Origin: Alistipes ihumii AP11
Lineage (GTDB): Bacteria > Bacteroidota > Bacteroidia > Bacteroidales > Rikenellaceae
Assembly (NCBI RefSeq): GCF_025144665.1
Contig: NZ_CP102294.1
Location: 1 to 64,000 of the forward strand
Length of the DNA: 64,000 nucleotides
Direction: 5' to 3'
Shown: piece after piece, positions 7,924-16,425 of the stretch
How positions within the stretch are numbered: the first letter of the stretch is position 1
Layout: each line of letters starts with the position of its first letter
The notes under the pieces: generated by a model
Database searches by the model: none
What the model was told of the DNA's origin: nothing
Seen by the model: only the letters and a program-made list of their open reading frames with translations
Position numbers and translations under genes: made by a program

Positions 7924-9384
7924 ATGAAACGAAAACCTGACTTTTCCCTGCCGGCGATCGGCCGTTATGTGGAGGCGCTCGGCGCGCCCTACGGACTGTT
8001 TCGCACGCTGGGCGACGTATCGCCCGAGTACGATGCCTGCGGGGCCCCGATCTTCATAGCCGGCAACTACGCGGCGGTATTCCGGATACGGACGGCCGAC
8101 GGCAAGCGCAGGGCGTTGAAATGCTACATACGGCCGACGGGCTATGCCGAGGCGATATGCGAGGCGTTGGGGCGCGTCCGGTCTCCGTATCTGGTCGAGT
8201 GTCGCTATCTGCCCGACGAACTGTACGTGTTCGATCTGGCCGGACAGGGCAGCTACCGTTCGGTCATGCTGATGGAGTGGGCCGACGGCGAGCCTTTGGG
8301 CCGTTGCCTGGCCCGTCTGTGCGGAGCGGGCGACCGCGAAGGGCTCGGGGCGCTGGCCCGGCGCTTCGACCGTTTGGGCCTGTGGCTGCTGGAGGCCGAT
8401 TTCGCGCATGGCGATCTGAAGCAGGACAATCTGATCGTCATGCCCGACGGGTCGTTGCGCCTGATCGATTACGACGGGGTCTACCTGCCCTCGCTGGCGG
8501 GCAGGCCCGGACTGGTAGCCGCCTCGCCGGCTTACCGGCATCCCTTGTGCGGCAACGGGTTTTTCGGCCCGGAGGCGGACGACTATCCGCTGGCCCTGAT
8601 AAGCTTCAGTCTGCATGCGCTTGCGGACGACCCGTCGCTGTTTCTTCGCTATAGCGACGGCGAGAACATTCTGCTCGATGCGGAACAGGTGCAGCCCGGC
8701 CGTTCGGAGTTGTACGACCGACTGATGGATCGGTTCGCCAAGGAGGGCGCGCTTGCGCAGGTTCGTCTCGGCCGATTGCTGAGAAGTCCCTCGCCCCGTT
8801 TGGACGGGCTTGCGGAGGCGTTGGCAGGGCTCTCCGGAATCGAGACGACATCCGGAGCGGCAAGTTGGAGCGTGATTGACGATGAGGATCCCCGGATGGC
8901 CGTCGTCTCGCAGGGAGGTCTTTTCGGCTATGCCGATTTGGAACAGGGAAGGCTTCTCCTGCCTCCGGTCTATCAGGATGCGGGGCCTTTCCGCGAGGGG
9001 CTGGCCGTCGTGCGCCTCGGCGATCGGTTCGGCCTGATCGACCGCGATGGGGTGTGGCGGGTCGACTGCGGTCGGTACGACTATGTGGGGCCGTTGAGCG
9101 GAGGCCGGGCTCTGGTCCGCCGCGACGGTCTCTACGGCTTCATAGACCGCCACGGTCGCGAGGCGATAGCCGTGAGGTATCCGTTCGCCTGTAGGTTTCA
9201 CGAGGGCCGGGCGGTCGTTCGTATCGGCGACAAGTACGGCTATATCGATACCGAGGGACATCAGGCGATCCCGCCCGTTTTCGACCGGGCATATCGCTTC
9301 ATTGGAGGGAAAGCGCGTGTCAACCGTTGCGGCGAGACTTTTTTTATTGACAAATCGGATGAATGTTGGCTTAAATTTGATTAA
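7924..9384 (+). CDS. Protein kinase-like protein with C-terminal WG repeats
   Basis: 486 residues. Residues about 40-270 form an atypical protein-kinase domain. The ATP-binding lysine is in ALKCY (K66). The catalytic loop is HGDLKQDN (162-169, Asp164). The metal-binding segment is IDYDG (Asp182), replacing the usual DFG. Residues about 325-480 carry WG-type repeats (GLFGYADLEQ, DRFGLIDRDG, GLYGFIDRHG, DKYGYIDTEG), a beta-rich repeat common in Bacteroidota. There is no signal peptide or membrane segment, so it is probably cytoplasmic. It opens a three-gene set with a VWA protein and a pseudokinase of the same architecture. All catalytic residues are present, so it is probably an active kinase. 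Substrate unknown. Confidence 0.85.
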   Translation: MKRKPDFSLPAIGRYVEALGAPYGLFRTLGDVSPEYDACGAPIFIAGNYAAVFRIRTADGKRRALKCYIRPTGYAEAICEALGRVRSPYLVECRYLPDELYVFDLAGQGSYRSVMLMEWADGEPLGRCLARLCGAGDREGLGALARRFDRLGLWLLEADFAHGDLKQDNLIVMPDGSLRLIDYDGVYLPSLAGRPGLVAASPAYRHPLCGNGFFGPEADDYPLALISFSLHALADDPSLFLRYSDGENILLDAEQVQPGRSELYDRLMDRFAKEGALAQVRLGRLLRSPSPRLDGLAEALAGLSGIETTSGAASWSVIDDEDPRMAVVSQGGLFGYADLEQGRLLLPPVYQDAGPFREGLAVVRLGDRFGLIDRDGVWRVDCGRYDYVGPLSGGRALVRRDGLYGFIDRHGREAIAVRYPFACRFHEGRAVVRIGDKYGYIDTEGHQAIPPVFDRAYRFIGGKARVNRCGETFFIDKSDECWLKFD

Positions 9385-9502
9385 AGTCGCTAACTTTATT
9401 CCGTTATTTTCGGGATGGGCGGATCCCTGGTTTGGTTTTTTCGGAAATGCCTGTTGTGACGCGTGCCGATACACAATTTTAAGATATTGACAGACAAGAT
9501 AT

Positions 9503-10360
9503 ATGTATGAGGCAAGAATCAGCCGGAACCATCCGGCTGCGTTTCTGATTCTGATCGATCAGTCCGGTTCCATGTCGGAGCCTACGACGTTCCATGGCCG
9601 CAGAATGTCCAAGTCCGAGGCCGTTGCCCTGACGGTCAATATGCTGATTGACGAATTGCTGAACCGTTGCAAGCGCGAGGAAGGGTATCGCGACTATTTC
9701 GATATTGCCGTACAAGGTTATCACGGCGACCGGGTGGTTTCGCTCTGGGGCGATCCGGAGCGGACGTTCATGCGTCCGAGCGAGCTGGCGGGAGCCGAGC
9801 TCTGCCGCGTGGACGTCCAGCAGGAACGTACGCTGCCCGGAGGCAAGACCGTCGTTTCGGTCATAAGTCAGAAAATCTGGGTCAGGCCTTTGGCGTCGGA
9901 TAAGACCCCGATGTACTCGGCCCTGAGGCGATGCCACGAGCTGTGCAGCCAGTGGTGCGCCCGGCGTTCAAACCGCGAGAGCTATCCGCCGACGATCTTC
10001 AATATTACGGACGGCGAGTCGTCCGAGGGCGACGAGCGGCGGTTGCTCGACGCGGCCGAGAGCATCCGCAAGTTGGGTACGGACGACGGGACCGCCCTTT
10101 TGATCAACATCCATATTTGCTCGGACGAGAGCCGGAGACAAGTGCTGTTTCCGATGTCCGAGCAGGAGCTGCCCGAGCAGCGTTATGCCCGGCTGTTGTA
10201 CCGGATGTCGAGTACGATGCCGGATATTTACGGCGAAAGCATCGTCCGTTTGCGCGGAGGGGGCGACGGGCCTTTTCGCGGGATGAGCTACAATGCCGGA
10301 ATGACGGAGCTGGTGAGCATGATGGATATCGGATCAGTCAGTGTGAATCTATTATTTTGA
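9503..10360 (+). CDS. VWA-domain protein of the kinase/pseudokinase module
   Basis: 285 residues, essentially a single von Willebrand A domain. The MIDAS metal site is intact: DQSGSM at residues 19-24, the Thr of KTPMYSALRRCHEL and Asp in FNITDGESSEGD. No signal peptide or transmembrane helix is visible, which distinguishes it from secreted or Bat-type VWA proteins and resembles cytoplasmic TerY-like VWA proteins. TerY proteins are known to occur with protein kinases and PP2C phosphatases; here only kinases flank it. It lies 118 bases after the kinase gene and 7 bases before the pseudokinase gene. The C-terminal part ends in a hydrophobic tail with no recognised domain. Confidence 0.85.
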   Translation: MYEARISRNHPAAFLILIDQSGSMSEPTTFHGRRMSKSEAVALTVNMLIDELLNRCKREEGYRDYFDIAVQGYHGDRVVSLWGDPERTFMRPSELAGAELCRVDVQQERTLPGGKTVVSVISQKIWVRPLASDKTPMYSALRRCHELCSQWCARRSNRESYPPTIFNITDGESSEGDERRLLDAAESIRKLGTDDGTALLINIHICSDESRRQVLFPMSEQELPEQRYARLLYRMSSTMPDIYGESIVRLRGGGDGPFRGMSYNAGMTELVSMMDIGSVSVNLLF

Positions 10361-10367
10361 GAGAGAT

Positions 10368-11882
10368 ATGGGTTTGGCGATACATAATTTGATAGAGTCG
10401 GTTTGCAATCCTTCGGGACGTTTCAAAATGCTGGACGGAATCCGTGTGAAAACGGACAGCAAGGGAGACCCTGTATTTTTGTATAAGGATCGGTCCGTCT
10501 GCTTCTGGGTGGATTGGAACGGGAACGGGTATGTCCTGAAATGTTTTTTGCATTGCCAAGAGTCGGACAAGGCTTCCTTGCAGCAGATCGCCGAATATCT
10601 CGAGGGAATCAATTCGCCCTTTTTGGTCGATTACGTTTATCTGAACGATGAGATGCTCGTATTCGACGATTCGGGAAACAGTTATTATATCGACGTCGTT
10701 CTGATGGGATATTCTTCGGAGATGGTTCCGATGGACGAGTTTCTGGACAGGGCGGCCAAGCGCGGCGACCGGCAGGCGGTGGACCGGCTGTTGGACGATT
10801 TCTGCCGGATGGCGGTCTGGCTGATCAATGACAGGATCGTGCACGGCGCGATCCGCGCGAGCAATGTGCTGGTCGCTTCCGATGGAACGGTGCACCTGAT
10901 CAATTACGAGTCGATGAGGATTCCCCCGAGCGGATCGATGCATGGCAGCGTGATCGACAACGATAACATCGTCGTGGCCAATCTGGCGCTCGCATTGCGC
11001 GTGCTGCGCGACGACCCGAGCCTGTTCTATACGCTGAGGGGCAATTCGATGTTCCGGCTGCCCATACTCCGCTCGTCCCTGTTGCCCATGTTCGCGCATG
11101 CGGCGCAGAAATCGGGTTGCGTGCCGATGCAGACGCTCGTCGAAATGCTTTCGACCTGTAATCATACCCTGCACAGCCGGCGTGAGCTCTCCGAGGTGCT
11201 CGAGGCGCTGACGGCCGACCGTACGCCGGTAACGGTCGATTTGTCGAAAATCGCTATCGATTCGGAAGAGGAAACCTATATGCACGAAATGGCTTGCGAG
11301 AACGAGCGAAAGCTGCGAGACAACAGCTTCAAGGCGCAGTATAGCTGGGTTGGCGGAATGAGCGAGGCGCTGATCAGCGCGGAGCAGAACGGCAGATGGG
11401 GGTATATCGACGGCGAGGGCCGTGTCGTGCTGCCGTTCCAGTACAAGTGGGCCAGCGACTTCGCCGAAGGCCGGGCGGTCGTCGTCGCCCCGTCCGGGAC
11501 GTATGCGCTGATTGACAAGACGGGCCGGGAGATTTTGCCCGCCATGTACGAATTGATGGAATGGGACGCGGTGCACGGAGTGGTCAAAGTCTCTTACGAA
11601 GGCGTATTCGGCCTGGCCGATCGCAACGGAACGGAGATCGTACCGTTGCAATACGACTGGATGGGCGATACCGACAATTCGCTGATCCTGGTCCGCGACG
11701 AGGCGGGACGTTGCGGCTATATCCGTCACGACGGCAAACAAGCTATCGCGCTGCAATACGACGATGCCTACGACTTCGACGAGCAGAATAAGGCGCTGGT
11801 CGTTCTCGGCGATCGCTCGTTCTATATCGATCTGGAGGGAAACGAATTGTTCGAGGCGGATGAGATGAAGGTGGCGAGGTGA
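10368..11882 (+). CDS. Pseudokinase with C-terminal WG repeats
   Basis: 504 residues with the same architecture as the gene at 7924. An N-terminal kinase-like fold keeps the lysine (YVLKCF, K58) and the loop shape, but the catalytic loop reads HGAIRASN (159-166), so the catalytic Asp is Ala161 and the usual Lys is Arg. The DFG position reads INYES (Asn179). It therefore lacks the catalytic base and the metal ligand and is probably inactive. Residues about 336-495 are WG repeats (GRWGYIDGEG, GTYALIDKTG, GVFGLADRNG, GRCGYIRHDG). It is soluble. It is probably a scaffold or regulator of the active kinase, paired with the VWA protein 7 bases upstream. That role is inference. Confidence 0.83.
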   Translation: MGLAIHNLIESVCNPSGRFKMLDGIRVKTDSKGDPVFLYKDRSVCFWVDWNGNGYVLKCFLHCQESDKASLQQIAEYLEGINSPFLVDYVYLNDEMLVFDDSGNSYYIDVVLMGYSSEMVPMDEFLDRAAKRGDRQAVDRLLDDFCRMAVWLINDRIVHGAIRASNVLVASDGTVHLINYESMRIPPSGSMHGSVIDNDNIVVANLALALRVLRDDPSLFYTLRGNSMFRLPILRSSLLPMFAHAAQKSGCVPMQTLVEMLSTCNHTLHSRRELSEVLEALTADRTPVTVDLSKIAIDSEEETYMHEMACENERKLRDNSFKAQYSWVGGMSEALISAEQNGRWGYIDGEGRVVLPFQYKWASDFAEGRAVVVAPSGTYALIDKTGREILPAMYELMEWDAVHGVVKVSYEGVFGLADRNGTEIVPLQYDWMGDTDNSLILVRDEAGRCGYIRHDGKQAIALQYDDAYDFDEQNKALVVLGDRSFYIDLEGNELFEADEMKVAR

Positions 11883-11953
11883 TCTTCCGTATTGCGGACT
11901 GCGCTTATCGTACGAAAGTCCTGCCCGGCAATCGGGCGACTGACGGAAAAAAG

Positions 11954-11984
11954 AAGGCCGGCCCCCGGAAAGAGGGCCGGCCTT
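11954..11984. terminator. Strong hairpin downstream of the pseudokinase gene
   Basis: AAGGCCGGCCC (11954-11964) pairs perfectly with GGGCCGGCCTT (11974-11984). On the minus strand it is followed by C then TTTTTT; on the plus strand the following bases are only moderately T-rich. It is probably a convergent terminator. Confidence 0.65.
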
Positions 11985-12185
11985 GTGTTATTCTTTGCTG
12001 GCATGTTCGAGCCGCCTCGCGGACTTGCCGTTCCGCTATGCGCCGGTTCGGAAAGCTTTTGCCGTTCCGGTTATTTCGGAGGCTGTATTTGCATCGGGCA
12101 AGTCTGCCCGGGCTTCGGCATATGGCGGAATCGCCTCGATCGTTTCGATTCGGGGAGAAGCGTCTGCCGAGCCGGTTACCCAAGG

Positions 12186-12230
12186 AACAAAAAAGCAGAT
12201 TGCGGCTCCGTCGTGTCGCAATCTGCTTTT
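12186..12230 (-). terminator. Terminator of dnaK
   Basis: A 14-bp perfect stem: AAAAGCAGATTGCG (12191-12204) with CGCAATCTGCTTTT (12217-12230). In the dnaK direction it is followed by TTTTTTG. It lies 26 bases beyond the dnaK stop codon. Confidence 0.85.
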
Positions 12231-12255
12231 GTCAATCCTTGCGATATCTGCTGTA

Positions 12256-14190
12256 CTATTTCACTTCCTCGAAATCGACGTCGGTCACATTATTGTCGCC
12301 GGCCGCCTGCGATTGTCCTCCGCCGGCTCCCGTTCCGCTTGCTCCCGCTCCGGATTGGGCCCCTGCGTTCGGACCCTGCTGGGCGTTTTGCTGGGCGTTA
12401 TACATATCCTGCGAAGCCGCTTGCCATGCATTGTTGAGCTCGGTCGTCGCGCTGTCGATGTCGGCCAGGTTCTGAGCCTTGTGGGCGTCCTTCAGCTTGC
12501 CGAGCGCCGCGTCGATCGCTCCCCGCTTGTCGGCGGGAATCTTGTCGCCGTACTCTTTAAGCTGCTTCTCGGTCGAGAAAATCATGCTGTCGGCGGCATT
12601 GATCTTGTCGATGCGCTCGCGCTCCTGCTTGTCCTTCTCTTCGTTGGCCTTCGCCTCGTCGCGCATCCGCTGGATCTCCTGCTCCGTGAGGCCCGACGAA
12701 GCTTCGATGCGGATCTTCTGCTCCTTGCCCGTACCCTTATCTTTAGCCGATACGTTCAGGATGCCGTTGGCGTCGATGTCGAACGTCACCTCGATTTGCG
12801 GTACGCCGCGCGGGGCAGCCGGGATACCGTCCAGATGGAAGCGCCCGATCGTCTTGTTGTCGCGGGCCATTTGGCGCTCGCCCTGCAGCACATGGATTTC
12901 GACCGAGGGCTGGTTGTCGGCCGCAGTCGAGAATACCTCGCTCTTGCGCGTCGGGATCGTCGTGTTCGCGTCGATCAGGCGCGTGAACACGCCTCCGAGC
13001 GTCTCGATGCCGAGCGACAGCGGGGTCACGTCGAGCAGCAGCACGTCTTTGACCTCGCCGGTCAGCACGCCGCCCTGAATGGCCGCACCGATAGCGACGA
13101 CTTCGTCCGGGTTCACGCCCTTGGACGGAGCCTTGCCGAAGAACTCCTCGACGACTTTCTGAATGGCGGGGATACGGGTCGAGCCTCCCACGAGGATCAC
13201 CTCGTCGATCTGGCTGTTGGTCAGGCCCGCGTCGGCCATGGCCTTCTTACACGGCTCGATCGTCGCGCGGATCAGATGGTCGGCCAGTTGCTCGAACTTG
13301 GCGCGCGTGAGGGTCATGACCAAGTGCTGCGGAATGCCGTCTACCGGCATGATGTACGGCAGGTTGATTTCCGTCGAGGTCGAGCTCGACAGCTCGATTT
13401 TGGCTTTTTCGGCCGCTTCCTTGAGCCGCTGCAGGGCCATCGGGTCCTTGCGCAGGTCGATGTTGTGCTGCTTTTGGAACTCGTCGGCCATCCAGTCGAT
13501 GATCACGTGGTCGAAGTCGTCGCCTCCGAGGTGGGTGTCGCCGTTGGTCGATTTGACCTCGAACACGCCGTCGCCCAGTTCCAGAATCGAGATATCGAAC
13601 GTACCGCCGCCCAGGTCGTACACGGCGATCTTCATGTCCTTATTAGCCTTGTCCAAACCGTAGGCGAGCGCGGCCGCCGTCGGCTCGTTGATGATCCGGC
13701 GGACTTTCAGGCCCGCGATCTCACCGGCTTCCTTGGTCGCCTGACGCTGCGAGTCCGAGAAGTAGGCCGGTACGGTGATAACTGCCTCGCTCACTTCGGT
13801 GCCCAAATAATCTTCGGCCGTTTTCTTCATTTTCTGAAGGATGATGGCCGAAATTTCCTGAGGCGAGTAGAGGCGCCCGTCGATGTCGATGCGGGGGGTA
13901 TTGTTGTCGCCTCGTACTACCGCATAGGATGCTCGCTCGATGTCCTTGCCCACTTTGTCGTAGGTCTCGCCCATGAAGCGCTTGATCGACGTGATCGTCC
14001 GCTTGGGGTTGGTGATGGCCTGACGCTTGGCCGGGTCGCCTACCTTGCGCTCGTTGTTGTCTACGAAAGCGACGATCGAGGGCGTCGTGCGCCGTCCTTC
14101 GCTGTTGGGTATTACCACCGGCTCGCTGCCTTCCATGACGGCGACGCAGGAGTTCGTGGTACCGAGGTCAATTCCAATAATCTTTCCCAT
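12256..14190 (-). CDS. dnaK: Molecular chaperone DnaK (Hsp70)
   Basis: 644 residues. Hsp70 ATPase domain with [11 protein letters not shown] at the start, [30 protein letters not shown] and VGGSTRIPA. The substrate-binding domain has [15 protein letters not shown] and [12 protein letters not shown]. The tail ends [10 protein letters not shown], close to the EEVD-like end typical of bacterial DnaK, after a Gly/Gln/Ala-rich linker. An upstream in-frame extension is rejected because the ATG at 14190 gives the canonical [10 protein letters not shown] start. No grpE or dnaJ is adjacent. No CIRCE element (TTAGCACTC-type) is visible upstream. Confidence 0.97.
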   Translation of the reverse strand: MGKIIGIDLGTTNSCVAVMEGSEPVVIPNSEGRRTTPSIVAFVDNNERKVGDPAKRQAITNPKRTITSIKRFMGETYDKVGKDIERASYAVVRGDNNTPRIDIDGRLYSPQEISAIILQKMKKTAEDYLGTEVSEAVITVPAYFSDSQRQATKEAGEIAGLKVRRIINEPTAAALAYGLDKANKDMKIAVYDLGGGTFDISILELGDGVFEVKSTNGDTHLGGDDFDHVIIDWMADEFQKQHNIDLRKDPMALQRLKEAAEKAKIELSSSTSTEINLPYIMPVDGIPQHLVMTLTRAKFEQLADHLIRATIEPCKKAMADAGLTNSQIDEVILVGGSTRIPAIQKVVEEFFGKAPSKGVNPDEVVAIGAAIQGGVLTGEVKDVLLLDVTPLSLGIETLGGVFTRLIDANTTIPTRKSEVFSTAADNQPSVEIHVLQGERQMARDNKTIGRFHLDGIPAAPRGVPQIEVTFDIDANGILNVSAKDKGTGKEQKIRIEASSGLTEQEIQRMRDEAKANEEKDKQERERIDKINAADSMIFSTEKQLKEYGDKIPADKRGAIDAALGKLKDAHKAQNLADIDSATTELNNAWQAASQDMYNAQQNAQQGPNAGAQSGAGASGTGAGGGQSQAAGDNNVTDVDFEEVK

Positions 14191-14305
14191 AATCGTTATC
14201 TGTTTATTTCTGTTATTACTCAGTTTATCGTTCTGATTTTGTTTTGCTCTCGGATTCTTCAATCTTTATGCCAAGCGGTCCGACAGGGCGATTTTGCGTC
14301 TATGC

Positions 14306-14392
14306 TGTCAGCGAGGGCGCTGCCATTCGGACAAGTTGGCATCCTTCGCTGACATTTCGTCCGATCGGAAACTGTTTTTGCGAAAATCGGAC
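14306..14392. repeat. Two inverted repeats in the dnaK upstream region
   Basis: TGTCAGCGA (14306-14314) is the inverse of TCGCTGACA (14346-14354), with an inner TGCCA/TGGCA pair. Immediately next, GTCCGAT (14359-14365) is the inverse of ATCGGAC (14386-14392). They lie in the 309-base intergenic region between dnaK (minus) and a small HTH gene (plus). They could be operators or leader structures for dnaK; which is not known. Nothing else is recognised in the stretch. Confidence 0.45.
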
Positions 14393-14499
14393 GATACATT
14401 TTGAATTTATAATAATTTACCTTAATTTTAAAAGCAGATCGCCATGGCATGAAAATGGAATCGAAATCTTGCATAACTATAAACTAAACCTCAGACGTT

Positions 14500-14754
14500 A
14501 TGGTAATTACATTTAACGAGCTGCGTCGTATCAAGGACAAGCTGCCCAGCGGCAGTTCGCAGCGGATTGCCGATGAATTGAATTTGGATGTCAACGTCGT
14601 TCGCAATTATTTCGGCGGCAGGCATTTCGATGAGGGAGGGTGCCCGGCAGGGATTCATATCGAAAGCGGCCCGGACGGCGGGGTCGTTACATTGGACGAT
14701 ACGTCCATACTGGAATGCGCGATGCGCATCATAGCCGAAAATGCCGAGGCATAG
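14500..14754 (+). CDS. Small helix-turn-helix DNA-binding protein, Bacteroidales type
   Basis: 84 residues. The N-terminal half (FNELRRIKDKLPSGSSQRIADELNLDVNVVRNYFGG) reads as a helix-turn-helix, with RIADELNLDVNVVRNYF as the recognition unit. The C-terminal half (GIHIESGPDGGVVTLDDTSILECAMRII) is a short conserved extension. I recognise the pattern as a widespread uncharacterised Bacteroidales DNA-binding protein; its target is unknown. It is divergent from dnaK and ends before a strong hairpin. Confidence 0.75.
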   Translation: MVITFNELRRIKDKLPSGSSQRIADELNLDVNVVRNYFGGRHFDEGGCPAGIHIESGPDGGVVTLDDTSILECAMRIIAENAEA

Positions 14755-14781
14755 TAGCCTTCGCACGGAACCGATAGTTTA

Positions 14782-14818
14782 CAGTGGAAGGGGAGCGCAT
14801 AGCGCTCCCCTTCCACTG
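14782..14818. terminator. 17-bp perfect hairpin between convergent genes
   Basis: The 17-base arm at 14782-14798, starting CAGTGGAAGGGGAGCGC, is the exact inverse of 14802-14818 with loop ATA. It lies between the ends of the HTH gene (+) and the MscS gene (-), so it probably terminates both, although neither side has a long T-run. Confidence 0.65.
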
Positions 14819-14837
14819 CGTTTGTCCGGAGACCGTG

Positions 14838-16145
14838 TCAAGCCAGCGGAGTTCCGCTTCCGGCTCGTGCGGAAACGTTTGTTGTCGGGGAAAGGCTTCC
14901 GAACTCGGAGGCGGAGGGAGCGGCCGGCCGTTGGTATAGCCGCAGTCCGAAAGCGGGCATGACCGCCAGCAGGTGGTTGAGCAGGTCGGCTACCACTTGC
15001 TCGTAGACCGGAAACGATTTTTCGGTCGAGAAGCCGTATATTTCCAACGTCAGGCCGTTTTCGTCCCACGGAAGATAACGGGCCAGTACGGGGAGCGAGT
15101 GCACGACTTTCGGATGTCGGGCCATGTAGATCTGGGCATAGCAGCGGAACAAGCCGAAATTCGTCCGGCACGGGCTCGTGCCGGTTTGCCGGTCGAGTAT
15201 TAGCATGGCCTCGGCCAGTTCGGCGATGCGCGGATCGGCGGTCAGGGCCGTAAGCTGCTCCTCCGAAAGCGTCGAGACGGTCGTCGCGTCGATGCGCAGC
15301 GGGCGCTTGAAACGCCGTCCGGCGCTCTCCTCCATGTTGCGCCAGTTCGTGAACGACTCCGAAACGAGCGAGTAGATCGGTATCATCGTCATCGTATTGT
15401 CCCAATTGCGGACCTTCACGCTGTTGACATTGATTTCGCTGACGACCCCGTCCGCTCCTTTCGACGGCATCTCGATCCAGTCGCCGGGCCTTATCATGTC
15501 CTGAGCCGAGAGCTGGATCGATGCGACGAAGCCCAGAATCGTGTCCTTGAACACGAGCGACACCAGCGCCGCCGAAGCTCCCAGTCCGAGCAGCAGGTCC
15601 GTCGGATCGCGGCCGATCAGGATCGAGACGATCAGGATGCCTGCGATTATCCATACGACGATCTTGGCCGTCTGTACGTAGCCCCGGATCGATTTCCGGC
15701 GCGACTGGGGTTTCGATTCGTAAATGTCGTTGACCGTATTGAGCAGCGCTCCGATCATCAGCGCTCCCACGACCGTCATGTAGACGCGCAGCACGAGCGT
15801 GATCGCTCCGATCAGCGCGGGCCCGTACCCGCTGAAGACTGTTCTGACCAGAGCCAACAACCCGCCGGCAGTTGCCAGTTCGATCAGTCGGGGAAAGAAT
15901 TTGTGCCGTAGCAGATGGTCGTCCCACAGCGTTTCGGTCTTGCTGACCGCATGCCGGATCAGGCCGAGCAGGACCTTCGTCCCGAGCCGGTCCAGTACCC
16001 ATACCAGCAGGGCCAGTACGGCGAATGTCGCCAGCAGCGTGAAAGCGCTTGCTCCGGCCGGGCTCAGCCCGGTTTTCTGCAAATAGCTTTCGAGCGATTG
16101 CAGCAGGAGGAATTTCTCGGTCGGATTCTGTGCGAGTATTTCCAT
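14838..16145 (-). CDS. MscS-family mechanosensitive ion channel
   Basis: 435 residues from the ATG giving MEILAQNP. About four to five N-terminal membrane helices (residues ~28-190) precede the MscS core: LLGLGASAALVSLVFKDTILGFVASIQL, the pore-lining helix with small residues, then the beta domain DMIRPGDWIEMPSKGADGVVSEINVNSVKVRNWDN. A C-terminal cytoplasmic region of about 170 residues follows. These channels release solutes during hypo-osmotic shock. The size and extra helices are closer to the YbdG-like branch than to the 286-residue E. coli MscS. The gene stands alone and has its own TAtcTTTG box. Confidence 0.9.
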   Translation of the reverse strand: MEILAQNPTEKFLLLQSLESYLQKTGLSPAGASAFTLLATFAVLALLVWVLDRLGTKVLLGLIRHAVSKTETLWDDHLLRHKFFPRLIELATAGGLLALVRTVFSGYGPALIGAITLVLRVYMTVVGALMIGALLNTVNDIYESKPQSRRKSIRGYVQTAKIVVWIIAGILIVSILIGRDPTDLLLGLGASAALVSLVFKDTILGFVASIQLSAQDMIRPGDWIEMPSKGADGVVSEINVNSVKVRNWDNTMTMIPIYSLVSESFTNWRNMEESAGRRFKRPLRIDATTVSTLSEEQLTALTADPRIAELAEAMLILDRQTGTSPCRTNFGLFRCYAQIYMARHPKVVHSLPVLARYLPWDENGLTLEIYGFSTEKSFPVYEQVVADLLNHLLAVMPAFGLRLYQRPAAPSASEFGSLSPTTNVSARAGSGTPLA

Positions 16146-16257
16146 GTCGTCGTTTTTGGGGAAGCTTGCGAGGAATTGTTTCGTTGAATTATGTATTTGT
16201 TGCTGATTTGCAATTATATAGTCTGATTTGAAGGACCGCTGCACGGACTTGCGTCTG

Positions 16258-16265
16258 CAAAGATA
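16258..16265 (-). promoter_or_regulatory. -7 box of the MscS-family gene
   Basis: TAtcTTTG read on the minus strand, 113 bases upstream of the start codon. No good -33 TTG at the usual distance. Confidence 0.5.
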
Positions 16266-16327
16266 ACCGCATCGGTCCACGATTCCGAACGTGCGGGATA
16301 AAATTAATACGTCGGGATGCCTTTCTG

Positions 16328-16358
16328 TTGTATTTGGTAAAAAAAATGCGTAGGTTTG
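16328..16358 (+). promoter_or_regulatory. Promoter of secDF
   Basis: TTG at 16328-16330, a 20-base spacer and TAggTTTG at 16351-16358. The secDF ATG follows 68 bases downstream. Confidence 0.65.
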
Positions 16359-16425
16359 CAGACCAAATGCGGATATTGCAGTAAGATAGCCGACAATCGA
16401 AACAAAAATAATAACTAAAAACAAC

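Larger units (their letters stand above)
11883..12255. other. Non-coding stretch between the pseudokinase gene and dnaK
   Basis: It holds two hairpins (listed separately) that can terminate the converging transcripts. The short reading frames in the roughly 200 bases between them show no family features, and I do not call genes there. Confidence 0.6.

Noticed and set aside
9503-10360. Assignment of the VWA gene as batA or batB
   Set aside because: It has no membrane helices flanking the VWA domain, and the neighbours are kinases rather than moxR or Bat genes.
11985-12185. Small genes between the pseudokinase gene and dnaK
   Set aside because: Several overlapping frames exist on both strands, none with family features or a start signal; the region is bounded by terminators.
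14191-14499. CIRCE element for dnaK
   Set aside because: No TTAGCACTC-type inverted repeat is present; the inverted repeats seen have different sequences.
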